From: Notoacmeibacter sp.
GTDB lineage: Bacteria > Pseudomonadota > Alphaproteobacteria > Rhizobiales > Rhizobiaceae
NCBI GenBank assembly: GCA_019912385.1
Contig: JAIOIW010000039.1
Location: 62,001-126,000 of the forward strand
Direction: 5' to 3'
DNA: 64,000 nucleotides
A program made the translations under genes and the position numbers. Shown in pieces: positions 45,414 to 54,595 of the stretch; positions within the stretch are counted from its first letter, which is position 1, and every line of letters begins with the position of its first letter. The notes beneath the pieces were generated by a model that worked only from the letters and a program-made list of their open reading frames with translations, made no database searches and was not told where the DNA came from.

Positions 45414-46673
45414 CTACCTGATCGCCCTCACCAGGTCCGCGTCTGGAAAACACGTCGGCTTGCGGCCGTTCTTTGCCTGCCAGTCGCCGATGGAACGCCT
45501 GGTCTTGTAGCCCGGCAGGCCGTCGGCGCCGCCGACATCGTAGCCTTCTCTTTCGAGCGCGCGCTGCATGGCGGCGACGTCGGAGCGGTAGAGCCCGCCG
45601 ACCGCGCCCCAGCGGCCGGAAAAATCGCCGACCGACCACTGGATGCGATCGCCGAGATGGCCGATGAACAGGGCGTAGAGGTCGCTCTCGTTATAGTCCT
45701 TCAGGACGTAGAAATTGGGCGTGACGATGAAGGCCGGGCCATTTCGCCCCGCCGGCATCATGAGAAAGCCCTCGCCGCGCAATTCGTGATCCGGGAAGGG
45801 CTTGCCGGAAACGCGGGCGATCCCCATCGCCGCCCATTCGGAAATGCGCTTTCCCCGGTCCGGGCCTTCCAGCGCGCAGGACACGGATTGCGGCACCGTG
45901 ACCTCGAAGCCCCAGTCGCGCCCGGCCTGCCAGCCATAGTGGCGCAGGTAGTTCGCAATCGAGGCCAGCGTGTCGGCATCGGACCGCCAGATATCGGCCC
46001 TGCCGTCGCCGTCGCCGTCTGCGGCGTGCTTGAGAAACGAGGTCGGCATGAATTGCGGCTGGCCGAGCGCGCCGGCCCATGAGCTCTTCATCGCCGATGG
46101 GGGCACATGGCCCCTCTCGACGATTTCCAGCGCGGCCAGCACCTCGGCGCGGAACATCTCCTTGCGGGTCGACATGAAGGCCTTGGTGCCGAGCACCTCG
46201 AAGGCATCGTGAGGGATCTTCACGCCGCCAAATCCCGATTCGCGGCCCCAGATCGCCACGACGATGCGCGCGGGCACGCCGGTTGCCTTCTCGATTGCCG
46301 CGAGCGTGGCGCGGTGTTGCGCCAGGCGCGCCTTGCCGCCGCGCTCCACCGCCGCCACGGTTCCGGCATTGAAATATTTGCCCGGCGAACCGAACTCGGC
46401 CTGGCGCTGTTCCTTCGGCGTCTTCGGCTTCGTGCCCGGCGGCACCAGGTCGGGCAGTTTCCAGTTGAGCGTCACGCCCGAAAAGGCGGCGTCGAAAGTC
46501 GCCGCGGAGACACCGCGCGCGCGGGCAGCGGGCCACAGGTCCTCCTTCAGCCAGGCCTGGAACAGCGCCTCGACCGCCGCGTCCTTCGCCTGGGCCGGGA
46601 TGGCGGCCAGCAGCGCCATGGCGACAAGCGCCGCCATGCGGGCGATCGTCATGCGAAGCTGCGGTCGGGCCAT
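45414..46673 (-). CDS. Lytic murein transglycosylase, MltB family with peptidoglycan-binding domain
   Basis: This is a 419-residue exported enzyme that cleaves peptidoglycan glycan strands. It has a Sec signal (residues 8-29), an MltB/SLT2 domain with the catalytic Glu in IWGRESGFGG (near residue 150), and a C-terminal PG_binding_1 repeat (residues about 355-415). AGGGAG is 6 bases before the ATG at 46673. It follows recR by 26 bp, so may be co-transcribed. Confidence 0.9.
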   Translation of the reverse strand: MARPQLRMTIARMAALVAMALLAAIPAQAKDAAVEALFQAWLKEDLWPAARARGVSAATFDAAFSGVTLNWKLPDLVPPGTKPKTPKEQRQAEFGSPGKYFNAGTVAAVERGGKARLAQHRATLAAIEKATGVPARIVVAIWGRESGFGGVKIPHDAFEVLGTKAFMSTRKEMFRAEVLAALEIVERGHVPPSAMKSSWAGALGQPQFMPTSFLKHAADGDGDGRADIWRSDADTLASIANYLRHYGWQAGRDWGFEVTVPQSVSCALEGPDRGKRISEWAAMGIARVSGKPFPDHELRGEGFLMMPAGRNGPAFIVTPNFYVLKDYNESDLYALFIGHLGDRIQWSVGDFSGRWGAVGGLYRSDVAAMQRALEREGYDVGGADGLPGYKTRRSIGDWQAKNGRKPTCFPDADLVRAIR

Positions 46674-46698
46674 GGCCTGCTCCCTGCGCAAAGTTCTG

Positions 46699-47307
46699 TC
46701 AGAACGCGGTGCGCGACTTCAGCGCTGCGGCCAGCGTGCCGTCGTCGAGATAGTCGAGTTCGCCGCCGACCGGCACGCCATGGGCGAGACGCGTCACCTT
46801 GATGTCGAAGCCCGCCAGATGGTCGGTGATGTAGTGCGCGGTCGTCTGGCCTTCCACGGTGGCATTGACGGCGAGGATGATCTCGCTGACGCCGCCGGCG
46901 GCGACGCGCTCGACCAGTTGCCGGATCGTCAGGTCGTCAGGGCCGACGCCATCGAGCGGCGACAGCGTGCCGCCGAGCACATGGTAGCGCACATTGCTCA
47001 TCGCGGCCGCACGCTCCAGCGCCCACAGGTCGGCCACGTCCTCGACCACGATCACGGTGGCGCCGTCGCGGCGCGGATCGGTGCAGATCATGCACGGGTC
47101 GGACGTATCGACATTGCCGCAGGCCGAGCAGACGCGCACCTTGTCAAAAGCCTCGGCCATTGCCCCTGCGAGCGGTCCCATCAGCTGCTCCTTCTTCTTG
47201 AGGAGGTGCAAGGCCGCACGCCGCGCGGAACGCGGCCCCAGCCCCGGCACCTTGGCCAGCAACTGGATCAGTTTTTCGATTTCGGGTCCGACGATTCGTT
47301 TGCTCAT
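46699..47307 (-). CDS. recR: Recombination mediator RecR
   Basis: This is a 202-residue RecR, which acts with RecO and RecF to load RecA at gaps. It has a helix-hairpin-helix ([20 protein letters not shown]), the zinc finger [17 protein letters not shown] (residues about 56-72) and a Toprim domain ([12 protein letters not shown]). In many alphaproteobacteria it follows dnaX and ybaB directly; here a rightward GNAT gene and an 0.3-kb spacer intervene. Confidence 0.96.
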   Translation of the reverse strand: MSKRIVGPEIEKLIQLLAKVPGLGPRSARRAALHLLKKKEQLMGPLAGAMAEAFDKVRVCSACGNVDTSDPCMICTDPRRDGATVIVVEDVADLWALERAAAMSNVRYHVLGGTLSPLDGVGPDDLTIRQLVERVAAGGVSEIILAVNATVEGQTTAHYITDHLAGFDIKVTRLAHGVPVGGELDYLDDGTLAAALKSRTAF

Positions 47308-47320
47308 GGAAAATGCCTAG

Positions 47321-47350
47321 AGCATGGTGCGATCAAATGGAATCGTTTGA
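47321..47350. repeat. Rhizobiales-type intergenic repeat element (single copy)
   Basis: AGCATGGTGC then TCAAATGGAATCGTTTGA, an imperfect dyad, sits in the 295-bp gap between recR and the GNAT gene. It resembles a short intergenic element I recall from Mesorhizobium-group genomes. I found no second copy here. The rest of the gap holds nothing recognisable except a small dyad (TACAG / CTGTA) at 47567-47580 near the GNAT start. Confidence 0.35.
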
Positions 47351-47602
47351 ACGTCGGGATTTTGCGTTCCGGCGAGAAGCGCGGGGCGACGCGGTGCGAG
47401 CACCGTCAGCCGCGCGCGACGACGTCCAGGGCGCAAAAGACCAAGTTCGCACGATTGCAGTTTAATCATCGGATTCAACACGTTGAACCTTTCCCCGCTT
47501 GGCGGTCCTTTCCGCGCCGGCTTCGTCGAAATCCTCGCGCGATGTTAGCGAAGCGCTCACTTTTTTTACAGTACCCTGTAGAATGGGGCGATGGAGTGAT
47601 TC

Positions 47603-48106
47603 ATGGCAAAGATTGAAGTCCGAAAAGCGACGGAAGCCGATCGCAACATTCTCGAAGCGTTGATCGGCGAATGCTATTCGCAGGTCTATCCGGGCTGGTA
47701 CGAGGAGGATGTGTTGTCCGATGCCCTGCCCATGATGTTGAGGATCGATCCCGCGCTGCTGGCTTCGGGCCGATATTTCGCCGCCATCTGCGACGGCGAG
47801 ACAGCGGGATGCGGCGGCTGGAGCACGATGGCGCCGGATACCCGGTCAAGCGAAGACGCAATCGGCCACATTCGCCATTTCGCCACCCACCCCAATTTCA
47901 TGCGCACCGGTGTCGGCGGGGCGATCATCGAGACTTGCATCGCGGAGGCCAAGGCCGAGGGCGTTTCCCGCCTCAAGTGCTTTTCCAGCCGGCCGGCCGA
48001 GAACTTCTACAGCCGCCACGGATTCAGCCGCGTCGACGAGGTCAGCATCATGCTCGGCGACGGCGTCATCTTCCCCGCCATCCTGATGGAAAAAGCGCTG
48101 ATCTGA
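47603..48106 (+). CDS. GNAT-family N-acetyltransferase
   Basis: This is a 167-residue acetyltransferase with the GNAT fold. The acetyl-CoA loop reads RHFATHPNFMRTGVGGAIIE (R-x-x-G-x-G type, residues about 92-111), and the C-terminal FSSRPAENFYSRHGF is typical. GGAG precedes the ATG. It lies opposite to the surrounding dnaX-ybaB and recR genes. Target unknown. Confidence 0.86.
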   Translation: MAKIEVRKATEADRNILEALIGECYSQVYPGWYEEDVLSDALPMMLRIDPALLASGRYFAAICDGETAGCGGWSTMAPDTRSSEDAIGHIRHFATHPNFMRTGVGGAIIETCIAEAKAEGVSRLKCFSSRPAENFYSRHGFSRVDEVSIMLGDGVIFPAILMEKALI

Positions 48107-48117
48107 GGCGGCGCTTT

Positions 48118-48441
48118 TCAGAACGGCAGTTTCATGCCTGGCGGGATCGGCAGGCCGGCGGTCAGTTCCTGGGTCTTTTCCTGGACGATCTGCTCCACCT
48201 TGGCCTTCGCCTCGTTGTGGGCGGCGAGGATCAGGTCTTCAAGGATCTCGACATCGTCTTCCCTGAACAGCGACGGATCGATCTTCAGGCCGCGCATCTC
48301 GCCCTTGCCGGAAAGCGTCACGGTGACCATGCCACCGCCGGACTGGCCATCGGCGGTGATGTTGGCCATCTCCTCCTGCATGGCCTGCATCTTCTGCTGC
48401 ATTTCCCTGGCCTTGCTCATCAGGCCCATCAGGTCTTTCAT
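48118..48441 (-). CDS. ybaB: YbaB/EbfC nucleoid-associated protein
   Basis: This is a 107-residue DNA-binding protein of the YbaB/EbfC family. It has helices at both ends around a beta core ([21 protein letters not shown]) and the methionine-rich start [17 protein letters not shown]. It follows dnaX by 18 bp, the usual conserved pairing. It probably affects nucleoid structure or recombination near RecR. Confidence 0.94.
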   Translation of the reverse strand: MKDLMGLMSKAREMQQKMQAMQEEMANITADGQSGGGMVTVTLSGKGEMRGLKIDPSLFREDDVEILEDLILAAHNEAKAKVEQIVQEKTQELTAGLPIPPGMKLPF

Positions 48442-48459
48442 CTCGGTCTCCGTCCGTAA

Positions 48460-50280
48460 TCAGAGTTCTTCTTCGTCGTCGTCGCCGTCCGGCCCGGGTG
48501 CCGTTGGCAACGCGTCCTCAACCTCGGCATCGGGAATGCGCACATCGGTGATCCGGGCACCGGGAAATCTTTCCAGTATCGCGGCGACGGCGGGGTCGGA
48601 CCGGGCATCCACAAGGCGCGTTTCGTGTTCGGAATGCTCGATCTCGGCGAGCGTTCGCCCGCCCGCCTGGCGCGACAGCGATACCACCCAGCGCCGGCCG
48701 GTCCATTCGGAAAGCTTGCGCGTTATGTCGCCGAGCAGCGTCTTGGGCGCGTCGTCGGTGAGGTTGACGTCGAGGCGGCCCGGTTCGATGGAAACAAGCC
48801 GCACGCAGCGCTTGACCATCACCTTGAACGCCATGTCGCGGCGCTCGTCGGCAAGCGCGACGATCTCCTCCAGGGAAGCGAGAGGCACCGCGCCGGTCTC
48901 AACCTCGGGCTCCCGGACCTCGGCCTTCGCTTCGGGAACCGGCGCGGTCTCGACCAGGCGCATGGTCTGGCCGCCGGACCCGCTGCCCGGCGACATGCGC
49001 GCGGAGGACACGGTCTGGGTCGCCCCGCCGCCGTCCCGCACGGGCGACCCGGCGGGCGGGCGTGCCGGCGAGCCATCGGAGGGCGCGGGCGAGGTCCGCG
49101 CCGCGCCCTCTTCGACATGCCTAATCGCCTCGTCGAGCGTCGGCAGGTCGGCGGCATGCGCGATGCGGATCAGCACCATTTCCGCGGCGGCAAGCGGCCT
49201 GTTGGACGCCTCGACCTCGGCGATGCCCTTGAGCAGCATCTGCCAGGTGCGCGACAGCACGCGCACCGACAGCGCCTCGGCCATCGCGGCGCCGCGCGTG
49301 CGCTCGTCCTCGTTGAGCGAGGCATCGTCGGCCGCCTCGGGCACGAAGCGCAGCCGGGTGACGAGATGGTTGAACTGGGCGAGATCGGTCAGGACCACGG
49401 CGGGGTCTGCACCGGCGTCGTACTGGGTGCGGAACTCGGCGAGCGCGGCCGGCAGGTCGCCCTTCATCAGGTGCTCGAACAGGTCGATGATACGGGCGCG
49501 GTCGGCCAGGCCGAGCATGGAGCGCACGGCCTCGGCCGTCACCTCTCCGCCGCCATGGGCGATCGCCTGGTCGAGAATGGACAGCGAATCGCGCACCGAG
49601 CCTTCCGCCGCGCGCGCGATCATGGCCAGCGCATCGTGGTCGACGGCAACCTTCTCCTCGTGCGCGATCTGCCCCAGGTGCTTCATCAGCACGCCCGCCT
49701 CGACGCGGCGCAGGTCGAAGCGCTGGCAGCGCGACAGGACAGTGATCGGCACCTTGCGGATCTCGGTGGTGGCGAAGATGAACTTCACATGCGGCGGCGG
49801 CTCCTCCAGCGTCTTGAGCATGGCGTTGAAGGCGCCGCCGGAGAGCATGTGCACTTCGTCGATGATATAGACCTTGTAGCGCGCCGAGGCCGGCCGGTAT
49901 CGCACCTGTTCCAGGATGTCGCGCATGTTGTCGACGCCGGTGTGCGAGGCGGCGTCCATCTCCACGACATCGACATGGCGGCTTTCCATGATCGCGGCGC
50001 AATGGCGGCCGGGCGTCGCCAGGTCGATCGACGGGGTATTGACGGTGTCGGTCTCGTAGTTGAGCGCTCGCGCGAGGATGCGCGCGGTCGTGGTCTTGCC
50101 GACGCCACGCACGCCGGTCAGCATCCAGGCCTGCGCGATACGGCCTGAGGCGAACGCGTTGGTGAGCGTGCGCACCATCGGTTCCTGGCCGATCAGGTCG
50201 GAAAAATCGCGCGGACGGTACTTGCGCGCCAGAACACGATAGGCGCCGTCGGCTTTCGTCATGTCGGCAGAATCGCTCAT
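48460..50280 (-). CDS. dnaX: DNA polymerase III subunits gamma/tau
   Basis: This is a 606-residue clamp-loader ATPase. The Walker A is GVRGVGKTTTAR (near residue 45), Walker B IIDEVHML, and the SRC sensor LSRCQRF. The zinc module that has four Cys in enterics retains only one here (RHCAAI), as is common in Rhizobiales. A proline/serine-rich linker (residues about 385-450) leads to the tau C-terminal domain and an acidic tail. The start at 50280 is the best fit, though its AAGGAG is about 15 bases away. Confidence 0.94.
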   Translation of the reverse strand: MSDSADMTKADGAYRVLARKYRPRDFSDLIGQEPMVRTLTNAFASGRIAQAWMLTGVRGVGKTTTARILARALNYETDTVNTPSIDLATPGRHCAAIMESRHVDVVEMDAASHTGVDNMRDILEQVRYRPASARYKVYIIDEVHMLSGGAFNAMLKTLEEPPPHVKFIFATTEIRKVPITVLSRCQRFDLRRVEAGVLMKHLGQIAHEEKVAVDHDALAMIARAAEGSVRDSLSILDQAIAHGGGEVTAEAVRSMLGLADRARIIDLFEHLMKGDLPAALAEFRTQYDAGADPAVVLTDLAQFNHLVTRLRFVPEAADDASLNEDERTRGAAMAEALSVRVLSRTWQMLLKGIAEVEASNRPLAAAEMVLIRIAHAADLPTLDEAIRHVEEGAARTSPAPSDGSPARPPAGSPVRDGGGATQTVSSARMSPGSGSGGQTMRLVETAPVPEAKAEVREPEVETGAVPLASLEEIVALADERRDMAFKVMVKRCVRLVSIEPGRLDVNLTDDAPKTLLGDITRKLSEWTGRRWVVSLSRQAGGRTLAEIEHSEHETRLVDARSDPAVAAILERFPGARITDVRIPDAEVEDALPTAPGPDGDDDEEEL

Positions 50281-50399
50281 TGCGCGGGACCGCACTCCTT
50301 CGTGAGCGGCAATAGTCGCCGCCGGGCCGGACCGGGTCAATGGCAGAGCCCGGAAAGAAGGGGATTTTACCAGCGGCTGTCGATCCTGGCCGCCGAGGT

Positions 50400-50495
50400 G
50401 GGAGGCTGGCACGGTGACCCGTGCCGGGCTCGTTGGGGCTGCTTCCTTCCGGACCTGACCCGGTTGGCGAGTGGCCCGTCCACCACCAACCTCCC
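50400..50495 (-). ncRNA. ffs: 4.5S RNA of the signal recognition particle, small bacterial type
   Basis: The minus strand holds the near-invariant apical sequence GTCAGGTCCGGAAGGAAGCA, with the GGAA tetraloop and the asymmetric loop that binds Ffh. The ends pair: 5' GGGAGGTTGG with 3' CCAGCCTCCC, giving a 96-nt hairpin RNA. It lies 120 bp upstream of dnaX on the same strand, the usual place in alphaproteobacteria. Confidence 0.93.
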
Positions 50496-50655
50496 GCAGC
50501 CCATATCGTCAATCGACGTCGCAAATGCAAGAGGCCGGCGCCGGCACGCGGCGAATAAGCGGCCGCATTTCCCGCGTCTTGGCAAAATAGGGCGAGACTC
50601 GTGACCGATTTGCAGGCACTCTTGCCCGGTGATGAGAGGAGGAAGGCAATTCGGG

Positions 50656-51090
50656 ATGCGCCCACGGATACAGGCGGGCTTCGAACTCGACACGCAACTG
50701 GAGGCTGATACCTGCCCGGTGCTGTGGCTGACCTTGTGCGAAGTCCGGCTGATGAACGACCGCCGCTGGCCGTGGCTGATCCTCATCCCGCAGCGCGCCA
50801 ATATCGAGGAACTGCACGACCTGACCCCGCTCGACCAGGCCATGCTCACTTTCGAAACCAATCTCGTTGCCGCCGCCCTCAAGCAGGCCACGGCCTGCCA
50901 CAAGATCAACAGCGGCGCCCTGGGCAATGTGGTGCACCAGCTCCACTTCCACATCGTGGCGCGCAACGAGGGCGACACCAACTGGCCCGGGCCGGTCTGG
51001 GGCTTCGGCGAACGCGAACCTTACCGCAAGGAAGACCGCCACCAGTTGATCGCGAAGCTCAAGGATGCCATTTCCTCCCAGACGATCTGA
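50656..51090 (+). CDS. HIT-family nucleotide hydrolase-like protein
   Basis: This is a 144-residue histidine-triad protein. The motif reads VHQLHFHIVAR, the proteobacterial variant in which the first triad His is Gln with an extra His just before. It starts at the ATG at 50656 after AGAGGAGGAAGG. Family members hydrolyse dinucleoside polyphosphates or adenylated compounds. It is followed 29 bp later by nudC, another nucleotide hydrolase. Confidence 0.85.
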   Translation: MRPRIQAGFELDTQLEADTCPVLWLTLCEVRLMNDRRWPWLILIPQRANIEELHDLTPLDQAMLTFETNLVAAALKQATACHKINSGALGNVVHQLHFHIVARNEGDTNWPGPVWGFGEREPYRKEDRHQLIAKLKDAISSQTI

Positions 51091-51119
51091 CATTCCCACC
51101 GAGCCAACCGGACCGATCC

Positions 51120-52067
51120 ATGACATTTCCCCTCTTCTCCACCGGCGCGGAACCCAGCGCGCTGACCGGCTTCTCCGGCAACCGCATCGACCGCCAGTCC
51201 GAGCACAGGCCCGACGACTGCATCGACGTCGCACTCTCCGACCCGCAGGCGCGCATCATGGTGGCGCGCGCTGGAAGGCTCTACATGCGCGAAACCGGCG
51301 ATGGCGGGCTGACGGGCTGGCACGACATCGACGGCGCCCGCGATCTTGAGGTCAAGCTTGCCCATGCCGTGCTGCTCGGCACCCAGGACGGCCGTCCGCT
51401 GCTGGCCGCGCCCGCCGGCCTGGACCCGGAAGCCGCCCCGCAGGACATCAAGGCGATCGACTACCGCTCGGTCTACACTCAGGGCCTGCTCGACCGCGAA
51501 GACGAGGGTGCGCTGGCGCAGGGCGCATCCCTGCTCGCCTGGCATTCCAACCACCTCTTCTGCGGGCGGTGCGGCACGGCGAGCGCGATCAGCGCAGGGG
51601 GCTACAAGCGGGTCTGCCCGAACTGCCGGGCCGAGCATTTTCCGCGCACCGATCCGGTCGCCATCATGCTGGCGGTTCGCGATGATTTCTGCCTGCTCGG
51701 GCGCAGCCCGCATTTCTTGCCCGGCATGTATTCGTGCCTTGCCGGATTCGTCGAGCCCGGCGAGACGATCGAGAACGCGGTGCGGCGCGAGATTCATGAA
51801 GAGTCCGGCATCACGATCGGCCGCGTCGCCTATCATGCAAGCCAGCCCTGGCCGTTCCCCTATTCGCTGATGATCGGTTGCTACGGCGAGGCGGTCACCG
51901 AGACGATCGACGCCGACCGCGACGAACTGGAGGATTGCCGCTGGTTCTCGCGCGCCGAAGTGCGGGACATGATGGGGCGGACGCTCGGCGATCCCGATAC
52001 TCCCGCCTGCCCGCCTTCCGGCGCCATCGCCAGCCGCCTGATCGCCGACTGGGTGGCGGCGGGGTAG
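51120..52067 (+). CDS. nudC: NAD(H) pyrophosphatase / RNA decapping Nudix hydrolase NudC
   Basis: This is a 315-residue NudC. The N-terminal domain is followed by a zinc ribbon (CGRCG and CPNC, residues about 145-165) and the Nudix box GFVEPGETIENAVRREIHEE (near residue 205), followed by the NADH-specific SQPWPFPYSLM motif. It hydrolyses NADH and removes NAD caps from RNA. It is co-directional with the HIT gene and convergent with pheA (2 bp apart). Confidence 0.93.
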   Translation: MTFPLFSTGAEPSALTGFSGNRIDRQSEHRPDDCIDVALSDPQARIMVARAGRLYMRETGDGGLTGWHDIDGARDLEVKLAHAVLLGTQDGRPLLAAPAGLDPEAAPQDIKAIDYRSVYTQGLLDREDEGALAQGASLLAWHSNHLFCGRCGTASAISAGGYKRVCPNCRAEHFPRTDPVAIMLAVRDDFCLLGRSPHFLPGMYSCLAGFVEPGETIENAVRREIHEESGITIGRVAYHASQPWPFPYSLMIGCYGEAVTETIDADRDELEDCRWFSRAEVRDMMGRTLGDPDTPACPPSGAIASRLIADWVAAG

Positions 52068-52069
52068 CT

Positions 52070-52942
52070 CTATTCGCCGTCGGCTTCCTCGCGCTGGGTC
52101 TCGCGGAAGACATGGGTCGGGTAGACGCCGAGGATGCGCACGTCGCGGGAGAAGAAAGCGAGTTCCTCCAGCGCCAGCGTCACCGGCCGGTCGTCGGGAT
52201 GACCCTCGATATCGGCATAGAACTGGGTGGCGAAGAACTTGCCGCCGGTCTGGTAGCTTTCCAGCTTGGTCATGTTGACGCCATTGGTGGCGAAACCGCC
52301 CATGGCCTTGTAGAGCGCGGCCGGCAGGTTGCGCACGCGGAAGACGAAGGTCGTCATCATTTTCACGCCGGGATCGGCCATGGCCCAGTCCTTCGTCTTC
52401 GACAGGACGACGAAGCGGGTCACGTTGTTTTCGGAATCCTCGACATCCTCGGCCAGGATTTCCATGCCGTAGAGTTCGGCCGCCAGGCGGGGAGCAAGGG
52501 CCGCGCGCGAGCGATCGCCGAGTTCGGCGACCAGGCGTGCCGCTCCCGCCGTGTCGCCCGCCACCTCCGGCTTCCAGCGATGCTTGCGGATGACCTTGCG
52601 GCACTGGCCGAGCGCGTGGATATGGCTGTGAACCGACTTGATGTCGCTCAGCTGGGTTCCCGGCAGCACCATCAGCTGGAAATGGATCGGCAGGAAATAT
52701 TCGCCGACGATGTGCAGGCGCGATTCGGGCAACAGGTGGTGAATATCGGCGACACGGCCGGCGATGGTGTTTTCGATCGGTATCATCGCGAGGTCCGCCT
52801 TGCGGGTCTCGACCGCGTTGAAGGCGTCCTCGAAGGTCGGGCAGGGCAGCGGCTCCATCGCGGGATACATGTCGCGGCAGGCGGTATCGGAGTTGGCGCC
52901 GGGCTCACCCTGGAACGCGATCCGGTTGGTTTTCTCGACCAT
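52070..52942 (-). CDS. pheA: Prephenate dehydratase
   Basis: This 290-residue enzyme makes phenylpyruvate for phenylalanine synthesis. The catalytic domain (residues about 5-185) contains the TRF motif in NNVTRFVVL. The ACT domain (residues about 200-280) has KLESYQTGG, a variant of the ESRP phenylalanine-binding motif. There is no chorismate mutase domain, as usual in alphaproteobacteria. It begins 2 bp after the kdsB stop, so the pair is coupled. Confidence 0.94.
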   Translation of the reverse strand: MVEKTNRIAFQGEPGANSDTACRDMYPAMEPLPCPTFEDAFNAVETRKADLAMIPIENTIAGRVADIHHLLPESRLHIVGEYFLPIHFQLMVLPGTQLSDIKSVHSHIHALGQCRKVIRKHRWKPEVAGDTAGAARLVAELGDRSRAALAPRLAAELYGMEILAEDVEDSENNVTRFVVLSKTKDWAMADPGVKMMTTFVFRVRNLPAALYKAMGGFATNGVNMTKLESYQTGGKFFATQFYADIEGHPDDRPVTLALEELAFFSRDVRILGVYPTHVFRETQREEADGE

Positions 52943-52944
52943 TT

Positions 52945-53679
52945 TCAGTTTCCTTGCGAGAGAAGCTTGCGGGCGCGCTCGAGGTCGGCCTGCGTGTCGA
53001 CACCCAGCGGAACGGCACTCACCACCTGAGCGTCGATCCGCATGCCCGCCTCGAGCGCACGCAACTGCTCCAGTTTTTCGCGCGTTTCAAGCACTGACGG
53101 CGGCAGCGCGACGAAACGCTCCAGCGCTGCGCGGCGATAGGCATAAAGGCCGATGTGATGGTAGAGCGGCCCCTCGCCCCAGGGCGCGGTCGCGCGGGTG
53201 AAATAGAGCGCGCGCAGGCGGTCGGACCCGACCGGCGAGCCGACCACCTTGACCACGTTGGGATCGGTCTTCTCGTCCTCGTCCGTGATCTCGACGGCAA
53301 GCGTGGCGATGTCGACCGCCACATCCGCCATCGGTTCGAGTGCGGCACGAACCGTTTGGGGCGCCACGGTCGGCAGGTCGCCCTGGACATTGACCACGAT
53401 CTCGACCGCGCCGCCGGGATCGAGCGCCTGCAACGCCTCGAAGATGCGGTCGGACCCCGATGCGTGGGCGGCTCCCGTCATCTGCGCCTCGAAGCCGTGG
53501 GCGCGAACAGCGTCGGCGATATTTGTGCTGTCGGTAGCCACGACGACGCGGCCGATTTCGCTTTCGGCGGCGCGGCGGGCAACATGGACGATCATCGGGA
53601 CACCGCAGATATCGGCAAGCGGCTTGCCGGGAAGCCGGGTGGACGCCAAGCGGGCGGGAATGAGGACGAGCGTGTTCAT
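52945..53679 (-). CDS. kdsB: 3-deoxy-manno-octulosonate cytidylyltransferase
   Basis: KdsB activates Kdo as CMP-Kdo for lipopolysaccharide inner core synthesis. The 244-residue protein has the N-terminal nucleotide-binding [24 protein letters not shown], and NVQGDLP. I chose the ATG at 53679 because the nucleotidyltransferase fold begins there; 14 extra in-frame codons upstream are not needed. It forms an operon with pheA. Confidence 0.93.
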   Translation of the reverse strand: MNTLVLIPARLASTRLPGKPLADICGVPMIVHVARRAAESEIGRVVVATDSTNIADAVRAHGFEAQMTGAAHASGSDRIFEALQALDPGGAVEIVVNVQGDLPTVAPQTVRAALEPMADVAVDIATLAVEITDEDEKTDPNVVKVVGSPVGSDRLRALYFTRATAPWGEGPLYHHIGLYAYRRAALERFVALPPSVLETREKLEQLRALEAGMRIDAQVVSAVPLGVDTQADLERARKLLSQGN

Positions 53680-53888
53680 CTGGGTCGGTGGCCGATGGCG
53701 GGCGCCTGTTCGAAGTGGCAAAAAGTCTCACGTGGAAGCGCTCTTATATGTGTTGCAACGGCGAAGCAAAAGACATAGTTTCCGGCGCGACTTGCACCGG
53801 CCGCGCTGGCACGGGGGAGTAGGCGTGCGCCGCGGCGGCGAAGGGGATTGCCGCGGTCTGAAAGCAAAAGACGCAGGAGCCAGAGGGA

Positions 53889-54440
53889 ATGGATTCGTTC
53901 GAAGTCACCAAAGTCGTGGGCGGCCTTCTGGCTGCCGTTTTCGTCATCTTCACCGTCTCGATCGTGTCGGACGCCATTTTCGAGAGCCCGGCTCCCGAAC
54001 AGGAGGGTTTTGTGATTGCCGCCGCCGAAGGCGAATCTGAAGCTGGCGCAGAGGCGAAGGAAGAGGCCGGCCCCGAGCCGATCGCGCCGCTGCTGGCCAG
54101 CGCCGATGCGGCCGCCGGCGAGAAGGTCTTCAAGAAGTGCGCGGCCTGCCACACGGTCGACGACGGCGGCGCCAACAAGGTCGGCCCGAACCTGTGGGGC
54201 ATCGTCAACCGCCCGGCTGCCAGCCATGAGGGCTTCAGCTATTCGGCCGCGATGAAGGAATTCGCGCAGGGCGGGGCGACGGTCTGGGACTACGAGCATC
54301 TCTCCGAGTTCATCGCCGCGCCGAAGAAATACGTCAAAGGCACCGCGATGGGTTTCGCCGGTGTGAAGAAGATCGAGGAAAGGGCCGACCTGATCGCGTA
54401 TCTGCGCACGCTGGCCACCGAACCGGCACCGCTGCCGTAA
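53889..54440 (+). CDS. cycM: Membrane-anchored class I cytochrome c (CycM-like)
   Basis: This is a 183-residue cytochrome with an uncleaved N-terminal anchor (hydrophobic residues 8-28), an acidic Ala/Glu-rich linker (residues 35-70) and a class I cytochrome c domain. The heme site is CAACH (near residue 84) and the axial Met is in [11 protein letters not shown]. This matches CycM, which delivers electrons from the bc1 complex to the aa3 oxidase. It could accept electrons from Sox cytochromes, but that is inference. It is divergent from kdsB and followed by a terminator. Confidence 0.88.
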   Translation: MDSFEVTKVVGGLLAAVFVIFTVSIVSDAIFESPAPEQEGFVIAAAEGESEAGAEAKEEAGPEPIAPLLASADAAAGEKVFKKCAACHTVDDGGANKVGPNLWGIVNRPAASHEGFSYSAAMKEFAQGGATVWDYEHLSEFIAAPKKYVKGTAMGFAGVKKIEERADLIAYLRTLATEPAPLP

Positions 54441-54466
54441 CGGGCAAGGCCCGGACAGATCATACG

Positions 54467-54493
54467 AAAAAGCCGGTTCTCGCCGGCTTTTTT
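54467..54493 (+). terminator. Intrinsic terminator after the cytochrome gene
   Basis: AAAAAGCCGG / CCGGCTTTTT form a 10-bp stem with a 6-base loop and a run of six T residues, 27 bp after the stop. This is the clearest rho-independent terminator in the window. Confidence 0.9.
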
Positions 54494-54595
54494 GTTGCCC
54501 GGAGCCCGGTTCGCAGCACCCCTCCCTTTCATTTGGGCGAAAAAGCCATAGTTTGACGCGGAGCACCGCAACAGTCCGAGGAGGCGCTGCCGGCC

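Noticed and set aside
47567-47580. TACAG/CTGTA dyad as an operator of the GNAT gene
   Set aside because: Arms of 5 bp are too short to separate from chance without comparison; mentioned only in the intergenic entry.
48134-50148. Long rightward frames (578 and 507 codons) opposite dnaX
   Set aside because: dnaX motifs are unambiguous on the minus strand; the opposite frames are Ser/Arg or His/Gly rich noise.
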